This document shows, piece after piece, positions 35,637-43,159 of a stretch of 64,000 bases of DNA (its first letter is position 1; each line of letters begins with the position of its first letter). The stretch is from positions 176,126 through 240,125 of the forward strand of contig JBMOKJ010000005.1 of assembly GCA_049315325.1 (NCBI GenBank). The letters run 5' to 3'. The DNA is from CAXXIC01 sp049315325 (lineage in GTDB: Bacteria; Bacteroidota; Bacteroidia; Bacteroidales; UBA7332). The position numbers were made by a program, and so were the translations under genes. The notes beneath the pieces are model-generated. The model searched no databases. It saw only the letters and a program-made list of their open reading frames with translations, and was not told where the DNA came from.

Positions 35637-36764
35637 ATGAAACAGATGCAAATGGTCGATTTGGTGGGGCAATACAATCACATTAGTGAAGAGATTGACC
35701 GTGCGATAACTGATGTGGTGCGAAGCGCTGCTTACATCAATGGGACACCAGTGAAACTGTTTGCAACAAATCTGGCTCAATACCTTGATGTGAAACACGT
35801 AATCCCCTGTGGCAATGGAACCGATGCGCTTCAAATCGCACTGATGGCACTCGATTTGAAGCCCGGCGATGAAGTGATTGTTCCTGCTTTTACCTATATC
35901 GCTCCAGCTGAAGCGGCTTTGTTGCTAGGGTTAAAGCCTGTTTTTGTGGATGTCGATACCGAGGCGTTTAATATCGATATTTCTACGCTAGAAGCTGCTA
36001 TTTCTGCCAAAACCAAAGCGATAATTGCTGTGCATCTTTTCGGACAAAGTTGCGATATGGAGGCCATTCTCGCCGTTGCAAGAAAACATAATTTATTTGT
36101 TGTAGAAGATAATGCGCAAAGTATTGGTTGCGAATATTGCTTCACCGACGGTAGAAAGGAAAAAACCGGCACAATGGGGCACATTGGTTGTTTATCGTTT
36201 TTTCCATCAAAAAATCTAGGTTGTTTTGGTGATGGAGGTGCAATGCTCACGAACGACGAGGCACTAGCCAATCGATTGAAAATGATTGCTAATCACGGTC
36301 AAGAGAAGAAGTATTATCACGAAGTTGTTGGCGTAAATTCTCGACTTGATACCATTCAAGCAGCCGTTTTGGATGCGAAATTGAAACACTTAGATCTATA
36401 CATTGAAGCTCGTCAAAAGGCGGCTGCCCGATACAACGAGCTTTTGCAAGATTGCGAATCGGTCGTTTGCCCGAAAGTGGCAGAAGGTCAACAGCATGTC
36501 TATCATCAATATACGCTTCAAGTACCGGCTGAGAGTCGCGAAGCTCTTGCCAAGCATCTATTAGAAGTGGGTGTTCCTACGATGATTTACTATCCGCTGC
36601 CTCTTCATTATCAAAATGCTTTTAGGGGAAAATGCCGACTGAGCGGTTCGTTAGCAGTCTCTGAACATTTGTCGCAGACGGTGTTGTCGCTGCCGATGCA
36701 TACCGAATTGACGCTTGAAGAACAAATTTTTGTCTGCGATGAGATTAAACGCTTTTTTGAATAA
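35637..36764 (+). CDS. DegT/DnrJ/EryC1/StrS family PLP-dependent aminotransferase
   Basis: 375 aa, a fold type I aminotransferase of the sugar-nucleotide class. Near the N-terminus are VDLVGQY and CGNGTDALQIAL, followed by VIVPAFTYIAPAEA, the VEDNAQSIGCEY cofactor Asp/Gln motif and the PLP lysine in FFPSKNLGCFGDGG. It transfers an amino group to a keto-sugar nucleotide for cell-surface glycans; the exact sugar is unknown. It stands alone without other glycan genes, cotranscribed with a TPR protein that starts 25 bases later. Confidence 0.92.
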   Translation: MKQMQMVDLVGQYNHISEEIDRAITDVVRSAAYINGTPVKLFATNLAQYLDVKHVIPCGNGTDALQIALMALDLKPGDEVIVPAFTYIAPAEAALLLGLKPVFVDVDTEAFNIDISTLEAAISAKTKAIIAVHLFGQSCDMEAILAVARKHNLFVVEDNAQSIGCEYCFTDGRKEKTGTMGHIGCLSFFPSKNLGCFGDGGAMLTNDEALANRLKMIANHGQEKKYYHEVVGVNSRLDTIQAAVLDAKLKHLDLYIEARQKAAARYNELLQDCESVVCPKVAEGQQHVYHQYTLQVPAESREALAKHLLEVGVPTMIYYPLPLHYQNAFRGKCRLSGSLAVSEHLSQTVLSLPMHTELTLEEQIFVCDEIKRFFE

Positions 36765-36789
36765 TAAAACTAATTCAGACCAACCACTG

Positions 36790-38856
36790 ATGCGAAAAAT
36801 AATTTTCATCCTTTTTCTCTCTTTCATCAGCATTAGCTCAATGCTTGCTCAAATCAATACAGATCGGGTGATGGCCATTGGGCGAAATGCGCTCTATTTT
36901 GAAGATTATATTCTGTCGATTCAATATTTCAATCAAATCATAAAGGTAAAACCCTATCTCGCTGAGCCTTATTTCTATCGAGCTGTTGCCAAGCTTTACC
37001 TTGAAGATTATACTGGTGCCGAAGAGGATTGCTCTGCGTGCATCGACCGAAATCCGTTTATCGTGAATGCTTATCAATGCCGTGGTATTGCGCGCCAAAA
37101 CCTAAAACGGTATGCCGAAGCGATATCTGATTATGACAAAACGTTGCTTTATGATCCCGAGAATAAGAATAGCTTGCTCAATAAATCAATTGCTTTTCAG
37201 CAGAATAAAGACACACTTAATGCGAGGCAGTCTTTCGATTTGTTGGTGAAACTGCAACCAAATTTCTTTAATGGCTATTTGGCTCGTGGTTCTTTTTTGG
37301 CTGAAAAAGGAGACTCCGCTCGTGCGATTGAAGATGTGACGAAAGCCATTTCTTTGGATAAATACGCTTCACAAGGCTATGCAACACGCGGGATTTTTTA
37401 TTATCAACGTGGAAAATACAAAGATGCTTTAGCCGATATGAATGAGGCAGTTAAACTCGATGATCAAGTGTCTGGATACTTCATCAACCGCGCGATTGTG
37501 AAATATTATCTCAACGATTTGCGTGGAACGATGGCCGATTATGACAAAGTGATCGAAAAAAAGCCTCGTAATGTGATGGCGCTCTACAATCGAGCATTGC
37601 TTCGTTCGCAAGTTGGTGATAATAACCGTGCGATTGAGGATTACGACAAAGTGCTTCAACTCGAAAGCGACAACAATTTCGCATTGTATAACCGTGGATT
37701 GCTGCGTGCCGAGACAGGTAATTTCAAAGGAGCAGCCTCCGATTTTTCGAAAGTAATCAAGCAATACCCCGACTTTTTACCAGCTTATTCCAGTCGTGCC
37801 GAAGCGCGAAAGAAGATTGGAGACGTAAAAGGGAGCGAGAAAGATTTCTGGATGGCGATTAATCTTGGGAAAGAGGCGGAAAAGAAACGTAAAGAGAAAA
37901 AACAACAGGATGTAGCTGATAGCAAGGATAAAACCAGAAAGCAATCGGATAAAAACATCAATAAATTCAAGAATCTGTTAGTTGCCGATGCTTCCGAAAC
38001 CGAATCGCCGAAATATAAAAACGACAGTCGTGGTCGGGTTCAAGACAAGAATATCAATGTCGGACTTGAAGATATGTTTGTGTTGACATATTACGAAAAG
38101 GGTGATAAACTAGATAGAAAGCTTAATTTCACAGGGATATTTGATAAGCTGACGACACAAATTAACCTCAAACGTCGTCTACTGATTACGAACGACGAGG
38201 TTGCACTGACCGAAGATAAAATCAAGGAACATTTTGCTTCGATAGACGAACATTCGAAACAGTTGGAGGCCAATCCAAACGATGCAAAAGTCTATTTTGC
38301 ACGCTCCATCGATTTTATGTTGGTGCAGGACATCAATGGTGCGCTCGAAGATTTGACGCGTGTTATTTCACTTAGCCCAAGTTTCTCGTTGGCATACTAC
38401 AATCGTGCGGTTATTCGCTATAAACAGTTGAAGTATCAATTGTCTTCTGATGATGAGAAGTCGGAGCAAGCCTTGACAGAGAGTTTCTCTATCAACAATC
38501 TGCGTGATGTGAAACGCAAACCGCAAGATGTGAAAGAGCTTGATAAGTCGAATCGACAGTTGGAATACGAGTTGGTGTTGCGCGATTTCGATGCGGTGAT
38601 TACCCAACAGCCTAACTTTATTTGGGCGTTCTACAACAGAGGAAATGTGCGCTGTATTCAAAAGGATTACCGCTCGGCATTGACAGATTACAACGAAGCC
38701 ATTCGAATCGAACCAGAGTTTGCCGAAGCATACTTCAATCGAGGTTTGGTCTATCTCTATTTAGGTGAAAACGAAAAAGGAGTTGCTGATTTGCGAAAAG
38801 CTGGAGAGCTAGGCATTTCTGGTGCTTACAACGTCATTAAGCGCATCTCTCAGTAA
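36790..38856 (+). CDS. Exported tetratricopeptide repeat protein
   Basis: 688 aa from the ATG at 36790. The frame opens at 36715 inside the previous gene, but only this ATG gives a signal peptide (about 1-21, ISSMLAQ). About seven TPR units lie at 30-350 (repeated forms such as ALYNRALLRSQVGDNNRAIEDYDKVL, here split as ALYNRALLRS and AIEDYDKVLQLE). A charged linker with Lys-rich KKRKEKKQQ (about 360-430) and a region of unknown fold follow, and two or three more TPR units lie near the C-terminus. It is probably a periplasmic scaffold for protein complexes; partners are unknown. Cotranscribed with the aminotransferase. Confidence 0.85.
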   Translation: MRKIIFILFLSFISISSMLAQINTDRVMAIGRNALYFEDYILSIQYFNQIIKVKPYLAEPYFYRAVAKLYLEDYTGAEEDCSACIDRNPFIVNAYQCRGIARQNLKRYAEAISDYDKTLLYDPENKNSLLNKSIAFQQNKDTLNARQSFDLLVKLQPNFFNGYLARGSFLAEKGDSARAIEDVTKAISLDKYASQGYATRGIFYYQRGKYKDALADMNEAVKLDDQVSGYFINRAIVKYYLNDLRGTMADYDKVIEKKPRNVMALYNRALLRSQVGDNNRAIEDYDKVLQLESDNNFALYNRGLLRAETGNFKGAASDFSKVIKQYPDFLPAYSSRAEARKKIGDVKGSEKDFWMAINLGKEAEKKRKEKKQQDVADSKDKTRKQSDKNINKFKNLLVADASETESPKYKNDSRGRVQDKNINVGLEDMFVLTYYEKGDKLDRKLNFTGIFDKLTTQINLKRRLLITNDEVALTEDKIKEHFASIDEHSKQLEANPNDAKVYFARSIDFMLVQDINGALEDLTRVISLSPSFSLAYYNRAVIRYKQLKYQLSSDDEKSEQALTESFSINNLRDVKRKPQDVKELDKSNRQLEYELVLRDFDAVITQQPNFIWAFYNRGNVRCIQKDYRSALTDYNEAIRIEPEFAEAYFNRGLVYLYLGENEKGVADLRKAGELGISGAYNVIKRISQ

Positions 38857-38866
38857 CAAAATAGAA

Positions 38867-39241
38867 TTAGATATCGCAAGGGTCGGGTGAGATAGTAAAT
38901 CTTTCCCGATTTTTTTTTGGCAGCTTCTTTACCACTTCGTCATACGAATGTCTAATCCACTTTTTGATTTCTGAATTACTCATTTCACCCGTCATGGTAA
39001 TGGTGTTCCACATCCGCTTGTTCATGTGATAACCCGCTTCCACACATTCGTACTTTTCCCGCAGATCGATGGCGCGCTCTGGGTCGCATTTTAGATTAAC
39101 AAACAACGGTGTTTCGTAGAGTGAGGTAAGCACGAAGAGTTTTCCACAGACTTTAAAAACCAAGATTGTATCGTCAAAAGGCATTCCTTCTTCCGTTTCG
39201 GGGAGTGAAAGGCAATATTCGCGTAGTTGTTCGATGTTCAT
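38867..39241 (-). CDS. MmcQ/YjbR family DNA-binding protein
   Basis: 124 aa, the full length of this small family with a CyaY-like fold. Recognisable parts are LREYCLSLPETEEGMPFDDTILVFKV (as CLSLPETEEGMPF), NLKCDPERAIDLRE, PLFVNLKC, and the end NKRMWNTITM with SYDEVVKKLP. Double-stranded DNA binding has been proposed for the family; the biological role is uncertain. It converges on the TPR gene (10 bases between stops) and lies upstream of nothing in its own direction. The IVP cassette begins 21 bases before its start. Confidence 0.88.
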   Translation of the reverse strand: MNIEQLREYCLSLPETEEGMPFDDTILVFKVCGKLFVLTSLYETPLFVNLKCDPERAIDLREKYECVEAGYHMNKRMWNTITMTGEMSNSEIKKWIRHSYDEVVKKLPKKNRERFTISPDPCDI

Positions 39242-39252
39242 AGGATAATGTT

Positions 39253-39284
39253 GATTAACTGATTAACTGAGTGATTGAGTTATC
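39253..39284. repeat. 8-bp iterons at the 3' side of the IVP gene
   Basis: Four units GATTAACT, GATTAACT, GAGTGATT, GAGTTATC. They run into the coding sequence, so the IVP protein's last residues (KITQSLS) are encoded by repeat units. They are the inverse-orientation counterpart of the array at 39680-39719. Confidence 0.65.
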
Positions 39285-39658
39285 TTTTTTTGCTCAGGTT
39301 TTTGAGAGTTTTTTCGCGAAGTAACCATAATTTTTAGAATTTCTTCGTTCTCAGAGTACAAATCAATTATCAGTTCTTTTTTAATAATTCCCGATTCGTG
39401 AAGAATTTCCATCCAAAACAAACTTTCATCGGCTTCTTCAATGACAATTGAGATTTTTGCAAAGAATTCAGGATTTGACCTCGCACGGCAAGCTGCTCTG
39501 TAGTTTGCCGCAACAGATGTTGCAGATCTTAATAACTGTTTTCCAATAATCTGGCTTTCAGTGGTTTTTGGTAAAGCTTTATAAAGGCGTATTACTCTTA
39601 ATGCAAATTGCTTTGTTCTTAGCTTTAAAGCCTCTCTAAATTCAATATTATTCATCAT
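39263..39658 (-). CDS. Four-helix bundle protein (23S rRNA intervening-sequence protein family)
   Basis: 131 aa. The family is clear from LKLRTKQFALRVIRLYKALP, split as LKLRTKQFALRV and IRLYKALP, then IGKQLLRSATSVAANYRAACRA, split as IGKQLLRSATSVAAN and YRAACRA, and EEADESLFWMEIL. Members were first found in intervening sequences of 23S rRNA genes and occur widely as single genes; the function is unresolved, with nucleic-acid or partner binding suggested by the pentameric bundle. Here it stands between mmcQ/yjbR and yraN and is bounded by 8-bp iterons on both sides in inverted orientation, as in an inserted cassette. Either of two adjacent ATGs can be the start. Confidence 0.88.
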   Translation of the reverse strand: MMNNIEFREALKLRTKQFALRVIRLYKALPKTTESQIIGKQLLRSATSVAANYRAACRARSNPEFFAKISIVIEEADESLFWMEILHESGIIKKELIIDLYSENEEILKIMVTSRKNSQKPEQKKITQSLS

Positions 39659-39679
39659 TTATTCAATAAAAGGATTTTC

Positions 39680-39719
39680 AATTACTCAGTTACTCAGTTA
39701 CTCAATTACTCAGTTATTC
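39680..39719. repeat. 8-bp tandem iterons (A-R-TTACTC) at the 5' side of the IVP gene
   Basis: Five consecutive units: AATTACTC, AGTTACTC, AGTTACTC, AATTACTC, AGTTATTC. They fill nearly the whole gap between the IVP start and the yraN stop. Confidence 0.8.
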
Positions 39720-39725
39720 ACTTCC

Positions 39726-40091
39726 CTAAAACCGTGGTGGATAAAACGCATCTTCAATGTGTTCTGGAATGTAATTCTCTCCATTTTTTACAACTGAAAC
39801 CACATCGAATCGAACATCCATATTGATGTCGAATTTCAGAATATATTCGTGAGCAGCATTCACGATATTGCGAATTTTACCATTCGAAATCATATCCGAT
39901 GGCGATTCGAAATCCATGCGATCGCGGGTTTTCACTTCGACGATTATAAGCGTGTTTTCGTATGTTGCCACGATATCTAACTCCAATTTGCCAATTACCC
40001 AATTGGTGTGGAGGATGGAATATCCTTTTTTGATTAACATTATTCGTGCTGCTTCCTCTCCTTTTTTGCCTGTTTCGTTGTGTTTAGCCAT
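39726..40091 (-). CDS. YraN family (UPF0102) nuclease-like protein
   Basis: 121 aa, the family length. Motifs are GKKGEEAARIMLIKKGY, NWVIGKLELDIVA and LIIVEVKTRD. They place it in the restriction-endonuclease-like superfamily, with the D...E-x-K catalytic pattern present (usual GEIDLI replaced by GKLELDI). The function is unproven; a Holliday-junction-resolvase-like activity has been suggested for the fold. Its downstream flank carries the IVP cassette. Confidence 0.92.
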   Translation of the reverse strand: MAKHNETGKKGEEAARIMLIKKGYSILHTNWVIGKLELDIVATYENTLIIVEVKTRDRMDFESPSDMISNGKIRNIVNAAHEYILKFDINMDVRFDVVSVVKNGENYIPEHIEDAFYPPRF

Positions 40092-40118
40092 TCTCTAGTA
40101 GTTTTTATTTCGATTTTG

Positions 40119-40126
40119 CAAATATA
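40119..40126 (-). promoter_or_regulatory. -7 promoter element TATATTTG of yraN
   Basis: The minus strand reads TATATTTG, 28 bases before the yraN ATG. The -33 TTTG is not at consensus spacing. Confidence 0.45.
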
Positions 40127-40218
40127 CAATTTCAAGTTTTGTTTTAACTTTCATTACCAAATTTTTCCACACAAATATTAATCTGTGCCATCTCACTTAT
40201 CTGTCGGAGAAATTTTGG

Positions 40219-40226
40219 TAAATTTG
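40219..40226 (+). promoter_or_regulatory. -7 promoter element TAAATTTG of guaA
   Basis: Fits TAnnTTTG, 27 bases before the guaA ATG. The -33 element is weak. Divergent from the yraN promoter. Confidence 0.5.
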
Positions 40227-40252
40227 CACCTTCATAAAAAATCGCTTGAATT

Positions 40253-41773
40253 ATGCACGAAAAAATCATTATCCTCGACTTCGGTTCACAAACCACTCAG
40301 TTGATTGGACGCCGCGTGAGAGAATTGAATACCTATTGCGAAATTGTTCCTTACAATAAGTTTCCACACAACGACCCGAATGTGAAAGGTGTAATTCTGT
40401 CAGGAAGCCCGTTTTCGGTGTACGATGATAATGCTTTCAAGGCAGATTTGAGCGAAATTCGTCGGAAGTTTCCTGTGTTGGGCATTTGCTACGGAGCGCA
40501 ATTTATCTCGCATACGTCAGGTGGAAAAGTAGAGCCGGCTGGTTCGCGCGAGTATGGTCGTGCGCATTTGACCACAATCAACAATACCGATCCTTTGCTT
40601 ACGGGCATCGAAGTCGGAGCACAAGTGTGGATGTCGCATGGCGATACCATTACAGTGATTCCTCAATCCTTCGAAATTATTGCAAGTACCGAAGATGTAG
40701 CCATAGCCGGTTACCGCGTGAACGGCGAAAAAACCTGGGGTGTGCAGTTTCATCCCGAAGTGTTCCACAGTGAATGTGGCACGCAGATTTTGGATAATTT
40801 CCTCTCTATTTGCGAATGTTCGAAAGATTGGACTCCGGCTTCGTTCATCGAAGAGACGGTGAAAGATTTGAAAGCAAAACTCGGCGACGACAAAGTGATT
40901 TTAGCGCTTTCTGGCGGTGTAGATTCGTCTGTTGTTGCAGTCTTATTAAACAAAGCCATTGGCAAAAACCTCACTTGCGTATTTGTCGATAACGGACTTT
41001 TGCGCAAAAATGAATTTGAGAAAGTCCTTGAAGATTATGCTCATCTTGGTTTGAACGTGATTGGTGTAGATGCGAAAGCCAAATTCTATGCAGAATTGGC
41101 TGGTGAAAGCGATCCTGAGACCAAGCGCAAAATCATTGGCAAAGGATTTATTGACATTTTCAACGAAGAGGCACTGAAAATTAAAGACGTAAAATGGTTG
41201 GGGCAAGGCACCATCTATCCTGATATCATTGAGTCGCTTTCGATTACCGGAACGACTATCAAATCGCACCACAATGTGGGCGGACTTCCCGAAAAAATGC
41301 ACCTGAAATTGGTGGAGCCATTGCGGTTGCTCTTCAAAGACGAAGTGCGCAGCGTGGGAACCGAACTTGGCATGATGCCCCATTTGATCAAGCGTCATCC
41401 GTTCCCAGGACCTGGATTGGGTATTCGCATTTTGGGTGATATTACACCCGAGAAAGTCCGCATTTTGCAAGAGGCTGACGATATCTACATCAGCGGATTG
41501 CGCGAGTGGGGTTTGTACGACAAAGTTTGGCAAGCAGGGACTATTTTATTACCCGTTCGTTCGGTGGGTGTGATGGGGGATGAGCGCACCTACGAAAACA
41601 CTGTTGCACTGCGTGCTGTGACTTCAGCCGATGCGATGACTGCCGATTGGGCGCATCTTCCATACGATTTTTTGGCGAAAGTTTCGAACGATATTATCAA
41701 CAAAGTAAAAGGGGTGAATCGCGTGGTGTATGACATCAGCTCGAAACCGCCTGCAACCATCGAGTGGGAATAA
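40253..41773 (+). CDS. guaA: GMP synthase (glutamine-hydrolysing)
   Basis: 506 aa. The N-terminal class I glutamine amidotransferase has the nucleophile Cys79 in GICYGAQF and the His/Glu pair in FHPEVFHSE. The ATP pyrophosphatase domain has the PP-loop LSGGVDSSV near 220. The C-terminal dimerisation domain has KRHPFPGPGLGIRILG and ends in PPATIEWE. It converts XMP to GMP. Complete, with all motifs intact. Single-gene unit with a terminator at 41804. Confidence 0.97.
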   Translation: MHEKIIILDFGSQTTQLIGRRVRELNTYCEIVPYNKFPHNDPNVKGVILSGSPFSVYDDNAFKADLSEIRRKFPVLGICYGAQFISHTSGGKVEPAGSREYGRAHLTTINNTDPLLTGIEVGAQVWMSHGDTITVIPQSFEIIASTEDVAIAGYRVNGEKTWGVQFHPEVFHSECGTQILDNFLSICECSKDWTPASFIEETVKDLKAKLGDDKVILALSGGVDSSVVAVLLNKAIGKNLTCVFVDNGLLRKNEFEKVLEDYAHLGLNVIGVDAKAKFYAELAGESDPETKRKIIGKGFIDIFNEEALKIKDVKWLGQGTIYPDIIESLSITGTTIKSHHNVGGLPEKMHLKLVEPLRLLFKDEVRSVGTELGMMPHLIKRHPFPGPGLGIRILGDITPEKVRILQEADDIYISGLREWGLYDKVWQAGTILLPVRSVGVMGDERTYENTVALRAVTSADAMTADWAHLPYDFLAKVSNDIINKVKGVNRVVYDISSKPPATIEWE

Positions 41774-41803
41774 ACGACTTTCAGAAACAATTTGATCAAT
41801 TTT

Positions 41804-41835
41804 GAGCTTTACACACTTCGCGTAAGGCTCTTTTT
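41804..41835 (+). terminator. Rho-independent terminator after guaA
   Basis: A 9-bp stem GAGCTTTAC / GTAAGGCTC (one wobble), a 9-base loop, then five T. Confidence 0.8.
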
Positions 41836-41921
41836 GTCTCAATGAATGGGATTTAGGATTTAAGTTAACCCTGTTTGATAAATTTATTACTTGAAAAATT
41901 AATAAAACTTATATTTATTAA

Positions 41922-41929
41922 TATATTTG
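41922..41929 (+). promoter_or_regulatory. -7 promoter element TATATTTG of the FIST-kinase operon
   Basis: Fits TAnnTTTG, 68 bases before the ATG at 41997, in an AT-rich stretch. No TTTG at standard spacing. Confidence 0.45.
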
Positions 41930-41996
41930 TGAAATCGAGTTTTATGATTGTAATCAATTTACAATTAACACCCCACACCATCTAATACTTACTTCA

Positions 41997-43133
41997 ATGA
42001 AAACAGAACAAAGAATATATTCTAAAACTTCTGGATGGCAACCTATAGTTGCAAGTGTTGACTCAGAAAAAGCACAATTGGTTTTTTTATTTGGAGACAG
42101 AGACCTGCTAAAGGAGGCTTCGTTAATTGATGAAATTCGTTCATTTTACCCAAACTCACAACTTGTAGGATGCTCCACTGCCGGAGAGATTTGCGGCACT
42201 GAAGTGTTGGTGAATTCGATCGTGTGTACTGCTGTCGAATTTAAGGATGTTCAAATTGTGGTGCGTAGTGAAGAAATAAAGAATAGCGCAAATAGTGCGG
42301 ATTTAGGTCAGAAACTTGCATCCAAACTTGATCAGAATGGATTGAAACATGCCTTTGTTTTCAGTGAAGCCTTGGGTGTAAACGGAAGTCAACTTACACA
42401 AGGGCTGAACGATACATTTGGAAGTAAAGTATCGGTTACTGGAGGATTGGCTGGAGATTATGCCATGTTTAAAGAGACTGTGGTAGTTTGCAATGCTCCT
42501 GCCCGTGATGGGATAGTTGTTATTGTGGGACTTTATAGTGATAAATTGCAAGTAGGATATGGATCGAGAGGAGGATGGAAATCATTTGGGGTAGATCGCT
42601 TAGTCACTAAGTCAATCGATAACGTATTGTATGAGCTCGACGGCAAACCGGCTTTAAGTATATATAAAAGTTATCTCGGAAAGCATGCCGAGCAGCTACC
42701 GTCTTCGGCTTTTTTATTCCCTATCAGCTTCAAAAAAGGAGATGAATCTATTGTCAGAACTATCTTGTCGATAAATGAGGCCGACGAAAGCATGGTTTTT
42801 GCAGGGGATATTCCTCAAGGTGAATACGTGCGTTTGATGAACGCGAGCAACGATAAATTGTTTGAAGGAGCCATGACTGCAGCAGAGGAATCTGTTGATT
42901 CGTTGAATGGAAATAACGCGCAACTTGCCCTTTTAATCAGCTGTGTTGGGCGAAAAATACTCCTCAAGAACCGCACAGACGAAGAAGTGGAAGCCGTAAA
43001 AGATGTGGTTGGAGAAGCCACCACATTAATGGGATTTTACTCGTATGGCGAAATTTGTCCTACAAATTCCTTAGCAAGCAACTGCGAGCTTCACAATCAA
43101 ACAATGACTATAACTGTTTTGACAGAAGAATAA
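41997..43133 (+). CDS. FIST domain sensory protein
   Basis: 378 aa. The N-terminal FIST domain (about 28-215) carries LVFLFGDRDLL, VGCSTAGEICG and VTGGLAGDY; the FIST-C domain (about 220-360) carries KPALSIYKSYLG and FYSYGEICP. FIST domains are predicted small-ligand (possibly amino acid) sensors found in or beside signalling proteins. There is no signal peptide or membrane helix, so it is cytoplasmic. The gene ends 26 bases before the hybrid histidine kinase, with which it surely forms an operon and probably a sensor-kinase pair. Confidence 0.92.
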   Translation: MKTEQRIYSKTSGWQPIVASVDSEKAQLVFLFGDRDLLKEASLIDEIRSFYPNSQLVGCSTAGEICGTEVLVNSIVCTAVEFKDVQIVVRSEEIKNSANSADLGQKLASKLDQNGLKHAFVFSEALGVNGSQLTQGLNDTFGSKVSVTGGLAGDYAMFKETVVVCNAPARDGIVVIVGLYSDKLQVGYGSRGGWKSFGVDRLVTKSIDNVLYELDGKPALSIYKSYLGKHAEQLPSSAFLFPISFKKGDESIVRTILSINEADESMVFAGDIPQGEYVRLMNASNDKLFEGAMTAAEESVDSLNGNNAQLALLISCVGRKILLKNRTDEEVEAVKDVVGEATTLMGFYSYGEICPTNSLASNCELHNQTMTITVLTEE

Positions 43134-43159
43134 CTGCACCAAAATAACGGATTTCAATT

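Noticed and set aside
36715..36789. Longer N-terminus of the TPR protein
   Set aside because: These codons overlap the aminotransferase gene and precede a clear signal peptide that starts at 36790.
40946..41533. 195-codon minus-strand frame inside guaA
   Set aside because: Antisense to a highly conserved housekeeping enzyme.
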